A stretch of DNA of 64,000 nucleotides from Sporosarcina sp. (GCA_029263895.1 JARIDO010000038.1:1-64000); one strand, 5' to 3'. Counted from the first letter of the stretch, positions 1 through 7,710 are shown. A program made the numbers and translations. Notes: generated by a model from the sequence alone, not told the origin.

Positions 1-33
1 ATTTAGGTTAAGATAATTAAATAAGGTCATCAT
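1..33 (-). CDS. 5' end of an unidentified leftward gene (partial)
   Basis: Reading leftward, a strong GGAGGA ribosome site (complement of 38-43) is followed by two consecutive ATG codons at 33 and 30, then an open frame starting MMTLFNYLNLN that runs off the window edge. Spacing favours the second ATG (30). Eleven codons are too few to assign a family. The gene is divergent from niaP. Its ribosome site and start codon are the distal arm of a leader hairpin (31-88), which suggests translation control. That a gene starts here is inferred from the ribosome site and the open frame only. Confidence 0.5.
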   Translation of the reverse strand, partial: MMTLFNYLNLN

Positions 34-88
34 CAATTCCTCCTCAATGTTGGCGTGGTTGTGAACATTGTAGCATAAGGAATTGATG
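31..88 (-). promoter_or_regulatory. Leader hairpin masking ribosome site and start codon
   Basis: Positions 31-40 (CATCAATTCC) and 79-88 (GGAATTGATG) are perfect 10-bp inverted repeats, and inside them 45-51 (CAATGTT) and 64-70 (AACATTG) form a second 7-bp stem around a 12-nt loop. In the leftward transcript the upstream arm pairs with the sequence holding the end of the GGAGGA ribosome site and the ATG. The structure would therefore reduce initiation unless opened by a protein, another RNA or heat. The pairing is seen directly; the regulatory role is inference. Confidence 0.5.
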
Positions 89-122
89 GGGCCTTTTTCT
101 ATTTACACAATTATAAGGACTC

Positions 123-320
123 TATCCGTAAAAGAGTTCGCGCGCCCGAAAACTGTGATGAAACGCCCGTAAAAGTGTTCGCGCGCCCGAAAACTGTGAT
201 GAATCGCCCGTAAAAGTGTTCGCGCGCCCGAAAAGAGTGTTGAAACGCCCGTAAAAGTGCCCGCGCGCGCCCGAAAACTGTGATGAATCGCCCGTAAAAG
301 TGCTCGCGCGCCCGAAAACC
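123..320. repeat. 41-bp tandem repeat array, copy 1
   Basis: About five head-to-tail units lie here, with unit starts near 123, 164, 205, 246 and 289. The period is 41, except one of 43 caused by an extra CG in a CGCG run. Each unit is two half-units of 20 and 21 bp, one beginning CGCCCGTAAA and the other CGCCCGAAAA. The period is not a multiple of three, so the array is not a protein repeat, although a 67-codon leftward frame happens to stay open. A related array lies at 39111-39285. Both arrays sit just upstream of rightward MFS genes. Confidence 0.85.
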
Positions 321-362
321 ATCACTTCACCATCAAAAAAACGGAAATAACGTAAAATTTCC

Positions 363-412
363 TTTACACAATGATTCCTTTTGCGCTATAGTGAAATAGT
401 GTCTTTACACTA
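363..412 (+). promoter_or_regulatory. niaP promoter with palindromic operator
   Basis: A -35 TTTACA (363-368) and -10 TATAGT (387-392) are separated by 18 bp. At the expected transcription start is a perfect dyad TAGTGT-CTTT-ACACTA (397-412). In Bacillales, niaP is known to be repressed by the niacin-responsive NiaR (YrxA), whose sites are palindromes of TGTC/GACA type. The dyad here would fit such a site, but I am matching from memory, so the regulator is inference. Confidence 0.5.
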
Positions 413-438
413 GTATATACATTGAAGGGGAACTATGG

Positions 439-1644
439 ATGAAAACGAAAAGTAAAACGATTTCTAGAAATAAATTATTAGGGCTCGCAGGGACGGGGTG
501 GATGTTCGACGCGATGGACGTTGGTATTCTATCTTTTGTTATTGCTGCTCTAGCTGTTGAATGGCACTTGGGGCCAGCGGAAATGGGTTGGATTGGTAGT
601 GTAAACTCGATTGGAATGGCGGTTGGTGCGCTAGGTTTTGGAATACTTGCGGATCGCATTGGTCGAAAGAATGTTTTCATGATGACGCTTATGTTGTTCT
701 CGGTTGCGAGTGGACTATCAGCATTAACGACAACACTTGCTGCATTTCTAGCACTGCGTTTTCTTGTCGGTGCTGGATTAGGTGGGGAACTACCTGTTGC
801 TTCAACGCTTGTTTCGGAAAGTGTGGCGGCGCATGAGCGTGGTCGTGTTGTTGTGTTACTTGAAAGTTTTTGGGCTGCCGGTTGGCTCGTTGCTGCTTTA
901 ATTGCTTATTTTATTATTCCGGACTTCGGCTGGCGAGTGGCATTAATTATTACAGCACTTCCTGCATTGTATGCAATCTATTTAAGACGTAAATTACCGG
1001 ATTCTCCTAAGTTTGTTGAAGAAGGTCAACCGCAACAATCGGTTATCGAGAAACTGAAAACATTGTGGTCGAAGAAGTATGTACGCCGAACGCTTATGCT
1101 GTGGATCGTTTGGTTTACGGTTGTATTTTCTTATTACGGTATGTTTCTTTGGTTACCGAGCGTTATGGTGCTAAAAGGCTTTACGTTAATTAAGAGCTTT
1201 AAATACGTGTTGATTATGACGTTAGCGCAGTTGCCAGGATACTTTACTGCTGCGTGGTTGATTGAGCGAGCAGGTAGGAAGTTTGTTCTTGCAGCTTATT
1301 TAATTGGTACTGCTGCGAGTGCCGCTGTTTTTGGCAATGCTGATACATTGACGTTGTTACTTGTTTCAGGTGCTTTCTTGTCGTTCTTTAATCTTGGTGC
1401 TTGGGGTGCGCTATATGCGTATTCGCCTGAGCAATATCCAACAGCTATACGTGCAACTGGCTCTGGAATGGCAGCTGCGGTAGGACGAATTGGAGGTATT
1501 TTTGGTCCGCTTCTCGTTGGTTCAATGCTTGCTTCTGGACAAGGATTTGGATTGATCTTTGGTATTTTCTGTGGAGCAATTCTCATTGGCGTTCTCGCCG
1601 TTGTGTTATTAGGAACAGAAACGAAACAGTTGGAATTAGAATAA
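439..1644 (+). CDS. niaP: Niacin transporter NiaP (MFS)
   Basis: Membrane permease of 401 aa for uptake of nicotinate/nicotinamide, feeding NAD salvage. The N-terminus (GWMFDAMDVGILSF, residues 20-33) and the MFS loop motif ADRIGRK at 71-77 are seen, with further signature stretches GGELPVASTLVSE and YSPEQYPTAIRATGSG. These closely match the B. subtilis NiaP/YceI subfamily, and the length is typical. The start ATG at 439 follows GAAGGGG. An overlapping ATG at 435 is out of frame. The gene stands alone between a 41-bp repeat array and a strong terminator, and the promoter carries a palindrome compatible with NiaR control. The substrate is by family; it could be a close relative with another aromatic acid substrate. 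Confidence 0.88.
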   Translation: MKTKSKTISRNKLLGLAGTGWMFDAMDVGILSFVIAALAVEWHLGPAEMGWIGSVNSIGMAVGALGFGILADRIGRKNVFMMTLMLFSVASGLSALTTTLAAFLALRFLVGAGLGGELPVASTLVSESVAAHERGRVVVLLESFWAAGWLVAALIAYFIIPDFGWRVALIITALPALYAIYLRRKLPDSPKFVEEGQPQQSVIEKLKTLWSKKYVRRTLMLWIVWFTVVFSYYGMFLWLPSVMVLKGFTLIKSFKYVLIMTLAQLPGYFTAAWLIERAGRKFVLAAYLIGTAASAAVFGNADTLTLLLVSGAFLSFFNLGAWGALYAYSPEQYPTAIRATGSGMAAAVGRIGGIFGPLLVGSMLASGQGFGLIFGIFCGAILIGVLAVVLLGTETKQLELE

Positions 1645-1650
1645 ATCATG

Positions 1651-1686
1651 AAAAAGCTGTCCATTATATAATGGACAGCTTTTTAT
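1651..1686 (+). terminator. Rho-independent terminator of niaP
   Basis: An 11-bp stem AGCTGTCCAT / ATGGACAGCT with a short TATA loop ends in TTTTTAT just after the niaP stop. Confidence 0.85.
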
Positions 1687-1764
1687 ATGCTTATAAAATC
1701 ATGAATTAGCCTACATAACCAAACTAAAAAATTCATACACTAATGGATGAGGGGGGAATGCATT

Positions 1765-1872
1765 ATGCTGAAGATTACTCAAAAGATACATAGCACTACA
1801 CGTGTATTCAAATTAGGCACAATAAATCGTTTTAGTAAGAAGTTATATTATCCACTGCCAACGCGGAAATGA
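1765..1872 (+). CDS. Possible 35-aa basic small protein
   Basis: A short frame reads MLKITQKIHS...YYPLPTRK and ends at TGA 1870-1872. A G-rich ribosome site (GAGGGGGG, about 1749-1756) precedes the ATG at 1765 with about 8 nt spacing. The product is strongly basic (many K/R), with no membrane segment or recognisable motif. It lies alone between the niaP terminator and the next gene, 58 bp away. I do not recognise it. Support is the ribosome site, the isolated position and the biased composition; it may be chance. Confidence 0.4.
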   Translation: MLKITQKIHSTTRVFKLGTINRFSKKLYYPLPTRK

Positions 1873-1930
1873 AACCTAAGTAGCTATCCATCCGTATATA
1901 TAGTTATTGATCCAAAAGGGGATGGCTAGT

Positions 1931-2254
1931 ATGGATATGAAAATAAATGTTGTTCCGGAAATCGCTGTTGAGATTATTGTGAAAGCCGTTGTTGAAAAGT
2001 ATGGAGCAAGTGAAGTTGTTGATCAGTATTGTCGTAGCATTGGAGAACGTGAGGTAATTGTGCTTACGTTGGAAAAGTATTATATGCGTGCGAGTCGTGT
2101 GACTTTAACAGTAACATTGGATAATATTGATGAATTTACTACTGTTCATATTGTAGCGTCAGGTGGTGCGAGTGGGCTCGTGAAAATTGATTGGGGTGCT
2201 GCGAAGAAGTTTGCACTGTCAGTCAAACAAGCGCTGCAGCCTTATGTAGTTTAA
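1931..2254 (+). CDS. Uncharacterised 107-aa protein
   Basis: A small soluble protein with no signal peptide or membrane helix. The N-terminal half is helical (IAVEIIVKAVVEKYGASEVVDQYC), followed by alternating beta-like strands (REVIVLTLEKYYMRASRVTLTVTLD) and a glycine-rich stretch ASGGASG before a last helix. The frame is open from TTG 1907, but AAAGGGGAT at 1914-1922 points to ATG 1931. The shape recalls small DUF6054-like Bacillales proteins, a guess from memory. It is followed at once by a terminator, so it is probably a single-gene unit. No function is proposed. Confidence 0.75.
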   Translation: MDMKINVVPEIAVEIIVKAVVEKYGASEVVDQYCRSIGEREVIVLTLEKYYMRASRVTLTVTLDNIDEFTTVHIVASGGASGLVKIDWGAAKKFALSVKQALQPYVV

Positions 2255-2270
2255 AGACGATTTTCGGGTA

Positions 2271-2300
2271 GCCTTTCCTTTCGTGGGAAAGGCTTTTTTT
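2271..2300 (+). terminator. Rho-independent terminator
   Basis: Stem GCCTTTCC / GGAAAGGC (2271-2278 and 2286-2293) followed by TTTTTTT. It excludes the upstream GTG at 2283 as a plausible start for the next gene. Confidence 0.8.
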
Positions 2301-2330
2301 GATAAAATGAAAGAAAGGAGGAATGCTGAC

Positions 2331-2978
2331 ATGTTTCGTATACCTGAATCGATTGCAGAGCTTGGTAAGAAACGGATTGAAGGATACCCTGTAGAGGGTT
2401 TCATTTATGGACAAGGCCCGCAAAAGCCAAAACTGATGCTCATTGGTGAAGCACCGGGTGAATTCGAACTTGTAGATGGCATTCCTTTCATTGGGCGAGC
2501 TGGTAAGGAATTGATGAAATCACTAGCGACCATTGGTTTATCGAGAGATGATGTTTACATTACAAGTGTAGTGCGCAGTAGACCTTATCGGTGGGGAGCT
2601 AGAAAAGAACGCGATGGCACGTTAACTGAACGGAAATACAATCGTCCACCCACAAAACAAGAAATTATAGCGCATGCTCCTGTTCTGGATTATGAACTTA
2701 CAATGATTCAACCTCAGTTGATCGTGACATTAGGTAATATAGGATTGCAACGCTTACTAGGCAGCACTGCTAAGGTGACAGAAGTTCACGGACAATTGAT
2801 TGAAAGACCTATACAATATTTACAGCGCCTTGAGGATACTACGTTTGACTGGACAGAAAAAGCATTTCGCATTGTACCGACCTTCCATCCAGCGTCTATT
2901 TTCTATCGTCCCTCACATCGTCCAAACCTCGATGCAAACTGGTTGGAGATAGGACGTATATTGAAGGAATTAGAGTAA
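2331..2978 (+). CDS. Family-4-like uracil-DNA glycosylase without cysteines
   Basis: A 215-aa UDG-superfamily protein. Motif A appears as GEAPGEFELVDGIPFIGRAG (about residues 39-58) and the C-terminal motif as PTFHPASIF (about 181-189), in the arrangement of family 4/5 enzymes that excise uracil from DNA. AAAGGAGGA at 2312-2320 selects ATG 2331 over the longer GTG 2283, which lies in a terminator. Family 4 enzymes normally hold a [4Fe-4S] cluster on four cysteines, but this protein has no cysteine at all. It also has an insert around RPYRWGARKERDGTLTERKY. It may be an active cluster-free enzyme or a diverged DNA-binding relative; glycosylase activity is inference. Confidence 0.75.
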   Translation: MFRIPESIAELGKKRIEGYPVEGFIYGQGPQKPKLMLIGEAPGEFELVDGIPFIGRAGKELMKSLATIGLSRDDVYITSVVRSRPYRWGARKERDGTLTERKYNRPPTKQEIIAHAPVLDYELTMIQPQLIVTLGNIGLQRLLGSTAKVTEVHGQLIERPIQYLQRLEDTTFDWTEKAFRIVPTFHPASIFYRPSHRPNLDANWLEIGRILKELE

Positions 2979-3028
2979 AGAGTGCTCGCAGAAGAACGCG
3001 TGTATAAGAGTTAGTAAATTACAGTAGC

Positions 3029-3056
3029 AAAGACCCTACAGCTGAGTAGGGTCTTT
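3029..3056 (+). terminator. Probable terminator
   Basis: Stem AAAGACCCTAC / GTAGGGTCTTT with a short loop. The T run is short, so strength is uncertain. Confidence 0.55.
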
Positions 3057-3121
3057 GAGTGATTAAAAAGGATTGTAATGAGGTGTGACGGGGAATACTA
3101 CGAGTAACTGGAGGGAACTGC

Positions 3122-3715
3122 ATGTACCAACCCATCGAAAAAACTTTTTTTGAAAAGCCTGTCCTTGAACTCGCTGAAAGCTTAATAGGGCAATACATTG
3201 TTCACCAATGTGCAGATCAACTTCTCGTTGCGCGTATCGTGGAGACAGAAGCTTATCATGGGCCAGAAGATCGTGCAGCACATAGTTTTCGTAATCAGCC
3301 GACCAAGCGTACGGAGGTCATGTTCGGGGCTCCTGGCTATGTATATAATTATAAAATGCACACACATACATTAATGAATGTAGTTGCCGGTCCAGTTGGT
3401 GTCCCACATGCTGTTCTCATTCGCGCAGCTGAACCAATTGCAGGGCTAGAAAAAATGAAAGAAAATCGTGGTGAACACTTAAAGCTGAAAGATTGGACGA
3501 ATGGTCCTGGTAAATTATCCAAGGCGCTCGGTGTAACGATGGATTATTATGGACATTATTGGGGAGAAACACCACTGTTTATCGCCGAAGGTCCAGAGGT
3601 TATAGCTATTGAGAAGGGGCCTCGTGTAGGAATTGGAAATTCACAAGAGGCGGTACATTTCCCGTGGCGTTTTTTTGAAAAAGATAATCCTTTTGTCTCA
3701 AAATACCGTGTGTAA
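3122..3715 (+). CDS. 3-methyladenine DNA glycosylase (AAG/MPG family)
   Basis: A 197-aa base-excision repair enzyme that removes alkylated purines. The active-site block RIVETEAYHGPEDRAAHSF contains the expected Glu, Tyr and His of human AAG, and GAPGYVYNYKMHTHTLMNVV is the DNA-intercalating/catalytic segment, slightly diverged from the usual Y-G-MH-C-NVV form. TNGPGKLSKALGV is the family C-terminal signature. GGAGGG at 3110-3115 precedes ATG 3122. It follows another DNA glycosylase gene but is separated from it by a hairpin. Length matches B. subtilis Aag (YxlJ). Confidence 0.9.
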   Translation: MYQPIEKTFFEKPVLELAESLIGQYIVHQCADQLLVARIVETEAYHGPEDRAAHSFRNQPTKRTEVMFGAPGYVYNYKMHTHTLMNVVAGPVGVPHAVLIRAAEPIAGLEKMKENRGEHLKLKDWTNGPGKLSKALGVTMDYYGHYWGETPLFIAEGPEVIAIEKGPRVGIGNSQEAVHFPWRFFEKDNPFVSKYRV

Positions 3716-3741
3716 GTTTAAAGGTTGATAAATGAAGGAAT
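3716..3741 (+). promoter_or_regulatory. Candidate SigB promoter of the PfpI-family gene
   Basis: GTTTAA (3716-3721), 14 bp, then AGGAAT (3736-3741), close to the SigB consensus GTTTAA-N12/15-GGGWAW with one mismatch in the -10. The related B. subtilis general stress protein YfkM is SigB-controlled, which makes this plausible. No strong SigA site was seen nearer. Confidence 0.45.
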
Positions 3742-3778
3742 ATAAGGACTAGACTTACTTAAAGGAGTGTTATGTTTT

Positions 3779-4297
3779 ATGGCTAAAATTGCGACGCTAA
3801 TTACGAACATGTTTGAAGACTCGGAGTATATGGAGCCTGCAAAAGCTTATAAAGATGCAGGACATGAAATAGTAACGATTGAAAAACAAGCAGGCAATGA
3901 AGTAACGGGCATGAAAAAAGGAACGAAAGTGAAAATTGATAAAGGAATTGATGAAGTGATGGCAGATGATTTTGACGCACTGTTCATTCCAGGTGGATTT
4001 TCACCCGACCAGCTTAGAGCGGATGAACGCTTTGTGAAATTCACGAAAAAATTCATGGATGCAAAAAAGCCGGTTTTTGCAATTTGTCATGGGCCGCAAC
4101 TGCTTATTACGGCGAAAACTCTTGAAGGACGTGACGCAACGGGTTACACATCCATTCGAGTAGATATGGAATATGCAGGTGCGAAGTATGCGGATAAGGA
4201 AGTTGTTGTCTGTCAAGATCAGTTAGTCACAAGCAGGACGCCGGATGACATTCCAGCATTTAATAGAGAATCGTTAAAGCTTTTAAATCGTAACTAA
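3779..4297 (+). CDS. DJ-1/PfpI family protein, YraA/YfkM-like
   Basis: A 172-aa cytosolic protein of the DJ-1/PfpI superfamily (general-stress proteins; some act as glyoxalases/deglycases). The nucleophile-elbow cysteine lies in FAICHGPQLL and the upstream acidic site in FIPGGFSPDQLR; the family end SRTPDDIPAFNRE is intact. The frame extends to GTG 3767 inside the ribosome site; AAAGGAG (3761-3767) with 11-nt spacing favours ATG 3779. It stands alone with a strong terminator and a candidate SigB promoter at 3716. The physiological substrate cannot be read from sequence. Confidence 0.88.
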   Translation: MAKIATLITNMFEDSEYMEPAKAYKDAGHEIVTIEKQAGNEVTGMKKGTKVKIDKGIDEVMADDFDALFIPGGFSPDQLRADERFVKFTKKFMDAKKPVFAICHGPQLLITAKTLEGRDATGYTSIRVDMEYAGAKYADKEVVVCQDQLVTSRTPDDIPAFNRESLKLLNRN

Positions 4298-4343
4298 ACT
4301 GTAAGCTTAAAAAAGCTGTTGTAGACATTGTAAGATGATGAAT

Positions 4344-4388
4344 AAAGCTATTCCATTGTCGAATAATCGATAGTGGAATAGCTTTTCT
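4344..4388 (+). terminator. Rho-independent terminator
   Basis: Twelve-bp stem AAAGCTATTCCA / TGGAATAGCTTT (4344-4355, 4374-4385) ending in TTTTCTT. Confidence 0.8.
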
Positions 4389-4497
4389 TGTTGTTTGAAA
4401 ATGCATGTTGTTGTTTGAAAAGCCATAGAATGCATGGTAGGTTTAATAAATGCTATTAACCTCATAATAAAAAGATTGAATATCAGGGGGAGACATT

Positions 4498-5547
4498 ATG
4501 GGAAAAGTGCTTAAAATAGCTAGTGCCTTCATTGGTATTATCGTAGGTGCAGGGTTTGCATCCGGTCAAGAAGTTTTGCAATACTTTACAAGTTTCGGTC
4601 TGTTGGGTATTAGCGGTGCAGTTATATCGACAGCACTTTTTGCATACTTAGGGATGACAATCGCACAACTAGGAAGTCGCTTAAAAACGGGTTCTCATAA
4701 GGAAGCAATTTATCAAATTAGTGGCCGATATGTTGGCTTATTAGTAGATTACATTATTATTTTTACGTTGTTTGTTGTCGGGGTTGTAATGATTGCAGGT
4801 GCAGGTTCGAATTTGCATCAACAATTTGGCGTCCCAACTTATGTAGGAAGCTTCATAATGATTGTTCTTGTTGGTTTAACAATCTTATTAAGTGTAGATA
4901 AAGTTGTAGGTGTGATTGGGAGTATTACACCGTTTCTAATACTCGCAATTGTAGGTATCTCAGTATTTAGTTTACTAACGATGGATACAACATTTTCAGT
5001 GCTAAATCCTGTTGCAAATAATGTGCCGACAACATTACCAAACTGGTTCGTTTCTTCAATCAATTATGTATCGTTTAATATTGCAGTTGGCGCATCAATG
5101 ACGTTCGTAATGGGGGGTGCTGAAGCGAATGAAAAAGTAGCGAAGTGGGGCGGTTTTTTTGGTGGTCTTGGTCTAGGTGTTCTCATTTTATTGAGTCATC
5201 TCGCTATTTTTTCGAAAGTGGATGTGGTCGCGGATTCAAAACTTCCGATGTTGGCCATTATGAATGATATTTCTCCAGTACTCGCTGTTGGAATGGCTGT
5301 AATTTTATATGGAATGATTTTCAATACAGCTGTCAGTATGTTCTATGCATTTGGTGCAAGGTTCATTGGGGTTGATAAGCCATCTTTTAAATGGTTTATC
5401 TTTGCGGTGTTAATTTTCGGTTTTGTTCTTAGTTTTGTAGGTTTTACCGAGCTGGTTGCATATTTCTATCCGTTGATTGGTTATTTAGGACTGTTTCTTG
5501 TGGGAGCGCTTATCGTTGCCTCTTTCAGATTACCTAAAAAGAAATAA
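4498..5547 (+). CDS. YkvI-type membrane transporter-like protein
   Basis: A 349-aa polytopic membrane protein with about ten hydrophobic segments. It opens MGKVLKIASAFIGIIVGAGF followed by ASGQE, the unwound first-helix signature of the LeuT-fold (APC) superfamily, and ends in a basic RLPKKK tail. This matches the uncharacterised B. subtilis YkvI group. A strong ribosome site (CAGGGGGAGA) precedes ATG 4498. The LeuT-type fold suggests substrate/cation symport, but no substrate can be named. It appears monocistronic. Confidence 0.8.
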   Translation: MGKVLKIASAFIGIIVGAGFASGQEVLQYFTSFGLLGISGAVISTALFAYLGMTIAQLGSRLKTGSHKEAIYQISGRYVGLLVDYIIIFTLFVVGVVMIAGAGSNLHQQFGVPTYVGSFIMIVLVGLTILLSVDKVVGVIGSITPFLILAIVGISVFSLLTMDTTFSVLNPVANNVPTTLPNWFVSSINYVSFNIAVGASMTFVMGGAEANEKVAKWGGFFGGLGLGVLILLSHLAIFSKVDVVADSKLPMLAIMNDISPVLAVGMAVILYGMIFNTAVSMFYAFGARFIGVDKPSFKWFIFAVLIFGFVLSFVGFTELVAYFYPLIGYLGLFLVGALIVASFRLPKKK

Positions 5548-5694
5548 CGATTGTGTTCTTGTGAACAACTACTAGCCAGTGTCGATTTGTGACGATTATT
5601 AGACATCTATTGGATGTTTGTCTGGCGATTTTCAATCTACGAGTTGAATTTAGAGCATAGAAAATGCTTTAATAGTAGTAGAACACGAGGAAGG

Positions 5695-6504
5695 ATGAAC
5701 GATGTGCTTCACTATCGAACTCACGAGATTGGACCTGAATTCCCTTGGGTTACATTTATACATGGAGCGGGCGGTAGCTCTTCCGTGTGGTTTAAGCAAA
5801 TTCGCGAATTTAAAAAAGAACATAATGTACTTTTAATCGACTTACGTGGCCATGGAAAATCTGAACGAGATCAATGGAAAAAAGGTGATACGTTCACTGA
5901 TATTTCTAAAGATGTCGTTGAAGTACTCGATGAACTGAAAATACAACAAACACATGTTATAGGGATGTCACTAGGAACCATTGTGGCGCAGACGATTGCA
6001 GATCATTATCCTGAACGGGTAAAGTCATTAATTTTGGGCGGGGCGATTATCCGCTTTGACATACGAACAAAACTACTATTGTTTGCAGGAAGAATTTCAA
6101 AACGGTTTGTACCGTATATGATGCTTTATAAACTATTTGCCTATATCATTATGCCGCTGAAAAAACATGAGGAATCTCGACTGGCATTTGTCAATGAAGC
6201 TAAAAAAATGTGTCAAAAAGAGTTTGTGAAATGGTTTTCGTTGACCAAGCTTATCAATCCATATTTAACGCGTTTGCAAGCGACAACGACAGCTATCCCA
6301 ACATTATTTCTAATGGGGGATGAGGATTACTTGTTCATTCCACCTATTGAAGCAGTTGTGAAACAAAATGAAGGCTTTGAGTTTGTTAAAATAAAGGATT
6401 CCGGTCATGTTTGTAATATTGACCAACCAGAAGTATTCAATCGATTGTCAATCGATTACATTGCAAAAGTTGAACAAAAAAATGCCATCATCCAATTCGG
6501 ATGA
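5695..6504 (+). CDS. Alpha/beta hydrolase
   Basis: A cytosolic alpha/beta-hydrolase-fold protein of about 269 aa. The oxyanion segment FIHGAGGSS, the strand DLRGHGKSE, the nucleophile elbow GMSLG, the acid in GDEDYLF and the catalytic His in DSGHVCNID appear in order. The frame extends upstream to 5614, but the conserved domain and GAGGAAGG at 5687-5694 place the start at ATG 5695 or GTG 5704. The last codons run into a hairpin (6482-6510) shared with the convergent hmp gene. The substrate is unknown; the family includes esterases and lactonases. Confidence 0.82.
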   Translation: MNDVLHYRTHEIGPEFPWVTFIHGAGGSSSVWFKQIREFKKEHNVLLIDLRGHGKSERDQWKKGDTFTDISKDVVEVLDELKIQQTHVIGMSLGTIVAQTIADHYPERVKSLILGGAIIRFDIRTKLLLFAGRISKRFVPYMMLYKLFAYIIMPLKKHEESRLAFVNEAKKMCQKEFVKWFSLTKLINPYLTRLQATTTAIPTLFLMGDEDYLFIPPIEAVVKQNEGFEFVKIKDSGHVCNIDQPEVFNRLSIDYIAKVEQKNAIIQFG

Positions 6505-6514
6505 TGGTATTTTT
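6482..6514. terminator. Bidirectional terminator overlapping a coding end
   Basis: Stem ATGCCATCATCC / GGATGATGGTAT around AATTC, with A and T runs on the two sides. It includes the final codons and stop of the upstream hydrolase gene and serves the convergent hmp gene. Confidence 0.75.
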
Positions 6515-6522
6515 AAAAAATC

Positions 6523-7710
6523 TTATGCTTTTACTTTTTCTAACTGAACAGCTGGTCCGAAAAATTCGAAGTGCAACTTGTCTTCTGCAATACCCATTGC
6601 AGTTAGCTCGGTAATGACAGCTTTCATGAATGGTGTTGGACCACAAACATACACATCACTGCCGTTAATCACGTGTTGTTCCAAAAATGCACGTGTGATG
6701 AATCCGTCACCTTCTTCAGAGTACAAAGCTTTGTAACTTGAATTGGTTAGTTTGTTGTTTAGTTCTGTAAGCACTTCATTAAATGCTTGATGTTTTCTTG
6801 TACGTGCTGAATGAAGGAAAGCTACTGTACGTTCTGGTGTCTCATTGGCAATCGTATCGAACATGCTCATCATCGGCGTAATACCAACCCCGCCACTGAT
6901 GAGTGTAACTGGTGTCGTTGCTTTTGTATCCAAGTGGAAGTCACCAGCAGGCACACTTACTTCGATCATTGCTCCTACGTTCATTTGTTGATGGAGGTGA
7001 ACAGAAACTGTACCATTTGGCGTGTTTTCATCTTCACGTTTAACAGAAATGCGATACTCTTTACCGTTAGGTGCTTGTGACAAGCTATACTGCCTATTAA
7101 GCGTATATTCGCCACCATCTATTTTTGTGCGAACGGTAATGTATTGACCTGGTTCATAGTTAGGTAGTTTTTGACCGTCAACTGGTTGTAAATAAAAAGA
7201 GGTAATGACGTCGCTTTCAATTACTTTGTTGACGATTTTGAAGTCTTTGAACGTTTTCCATCCACCGTCAAGTTTCTCCGCATTGTCATACATTTCTTTT
7301 TCGATACCGATGAAAGCATCGGCGATTACTTCATACGCTTCGCCCCATGCACTAATAATTTCAGGAGTTGCAGCGTCTCCAAGAACTTCTTTAATAGCTC
7401 CCAGTAGGTGGTATCCTACAATTGGATATTGATCTGGCGTAATGCCAAGTGATTTATGTTTATGAGAAATCTGTACAACTGCTGGAATAATCGCACTAAG
7501 ATTATCGATGTTTGCAGCTGCAGCATAGACCGTATTTGCAAGTGCTGCCTGTTGACGACCTTGTGATTGGTTCGCATGATTAAAAACGTTCAAAAGTTCA
7601 GGGTGCGCTTCAAACATATTCTTATAAAAGACAGTTGTAATCGTTTCACCGTGTTGTTCTAGAACTGGTACTGTTGACTTGACAATATCAATTGTTTGTT
7701 GAGATAGCAT
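6523..7710 (-). CDS. hmp: Flavohemoprotein (nitric oxide dioxygenase)
   Basis: A 395-aa enzyme converting nitric oxide to nitrate with NAD(P)H and O2. The N-terminal globin domain has distal Tyr29 and proximal His85 (in ISHKHKSLG). The FAD domain carries RQYSLS and the NAD domain GGVGITPMMSMF and VCGPTPFM. The frame extends to TTG 7722, but homology and the GAAAGG ribosome site favour ATG 7710. It is divergent from nsrR, the nitric-oxide-sensing repressor, with an AT-rich NsrR-like dyad (7767-7790) between them, so induction by NO is expected. Confidence 0.95.
   Translation of the reverse strand: MLSQQTIDIVKSTVPVLEQHGETITTVFYKNMFEAHPELLNVFNHANQSQGRQQAALANTVYAAAANIDNLSAIIPAVVQISHKHKSLGITPDQYPIVGYHLLGAIKEVLGDAATPEIISAWGEAYEVIADAFIGIEKEMYDNAEKLDGGWKTFKDFKIVNKVIESDVITSFYLQPVDGQKLPNYEPGQYITVRTKIDGGEYTLNRQYSLSQAPNGKEYRISVKREDENTPNGTVSVHLHQQMNVGAMIEVSVPAGDFHLDTKATTPVTLISGGVGITPMMSMFDTIANETPERTVAFLHSARTRKHQAFNEVLTELNNKLTNSSYKALYSEEGDGFITRAFLEQHVINGSDVYVCGPTPFMKAVITELTAMGIAEDKLHFEFFGPAVQLEKVKA

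Noticed and set aside
123-320. CRISPR array
   Set aside because: Units are contiguous without unique spacers, the period is 41 bp of related half-units, and no cas genes are nearby.
122-325. A 67-codon leftward frame across the first repeat array, with peptide repeats such as RANTFTGD
   Set aside because: The 41-bp period is not a multiple of three, there is no ribosome site, and the array at 39111 gives a similar frame. It is a by-product of the repeat.
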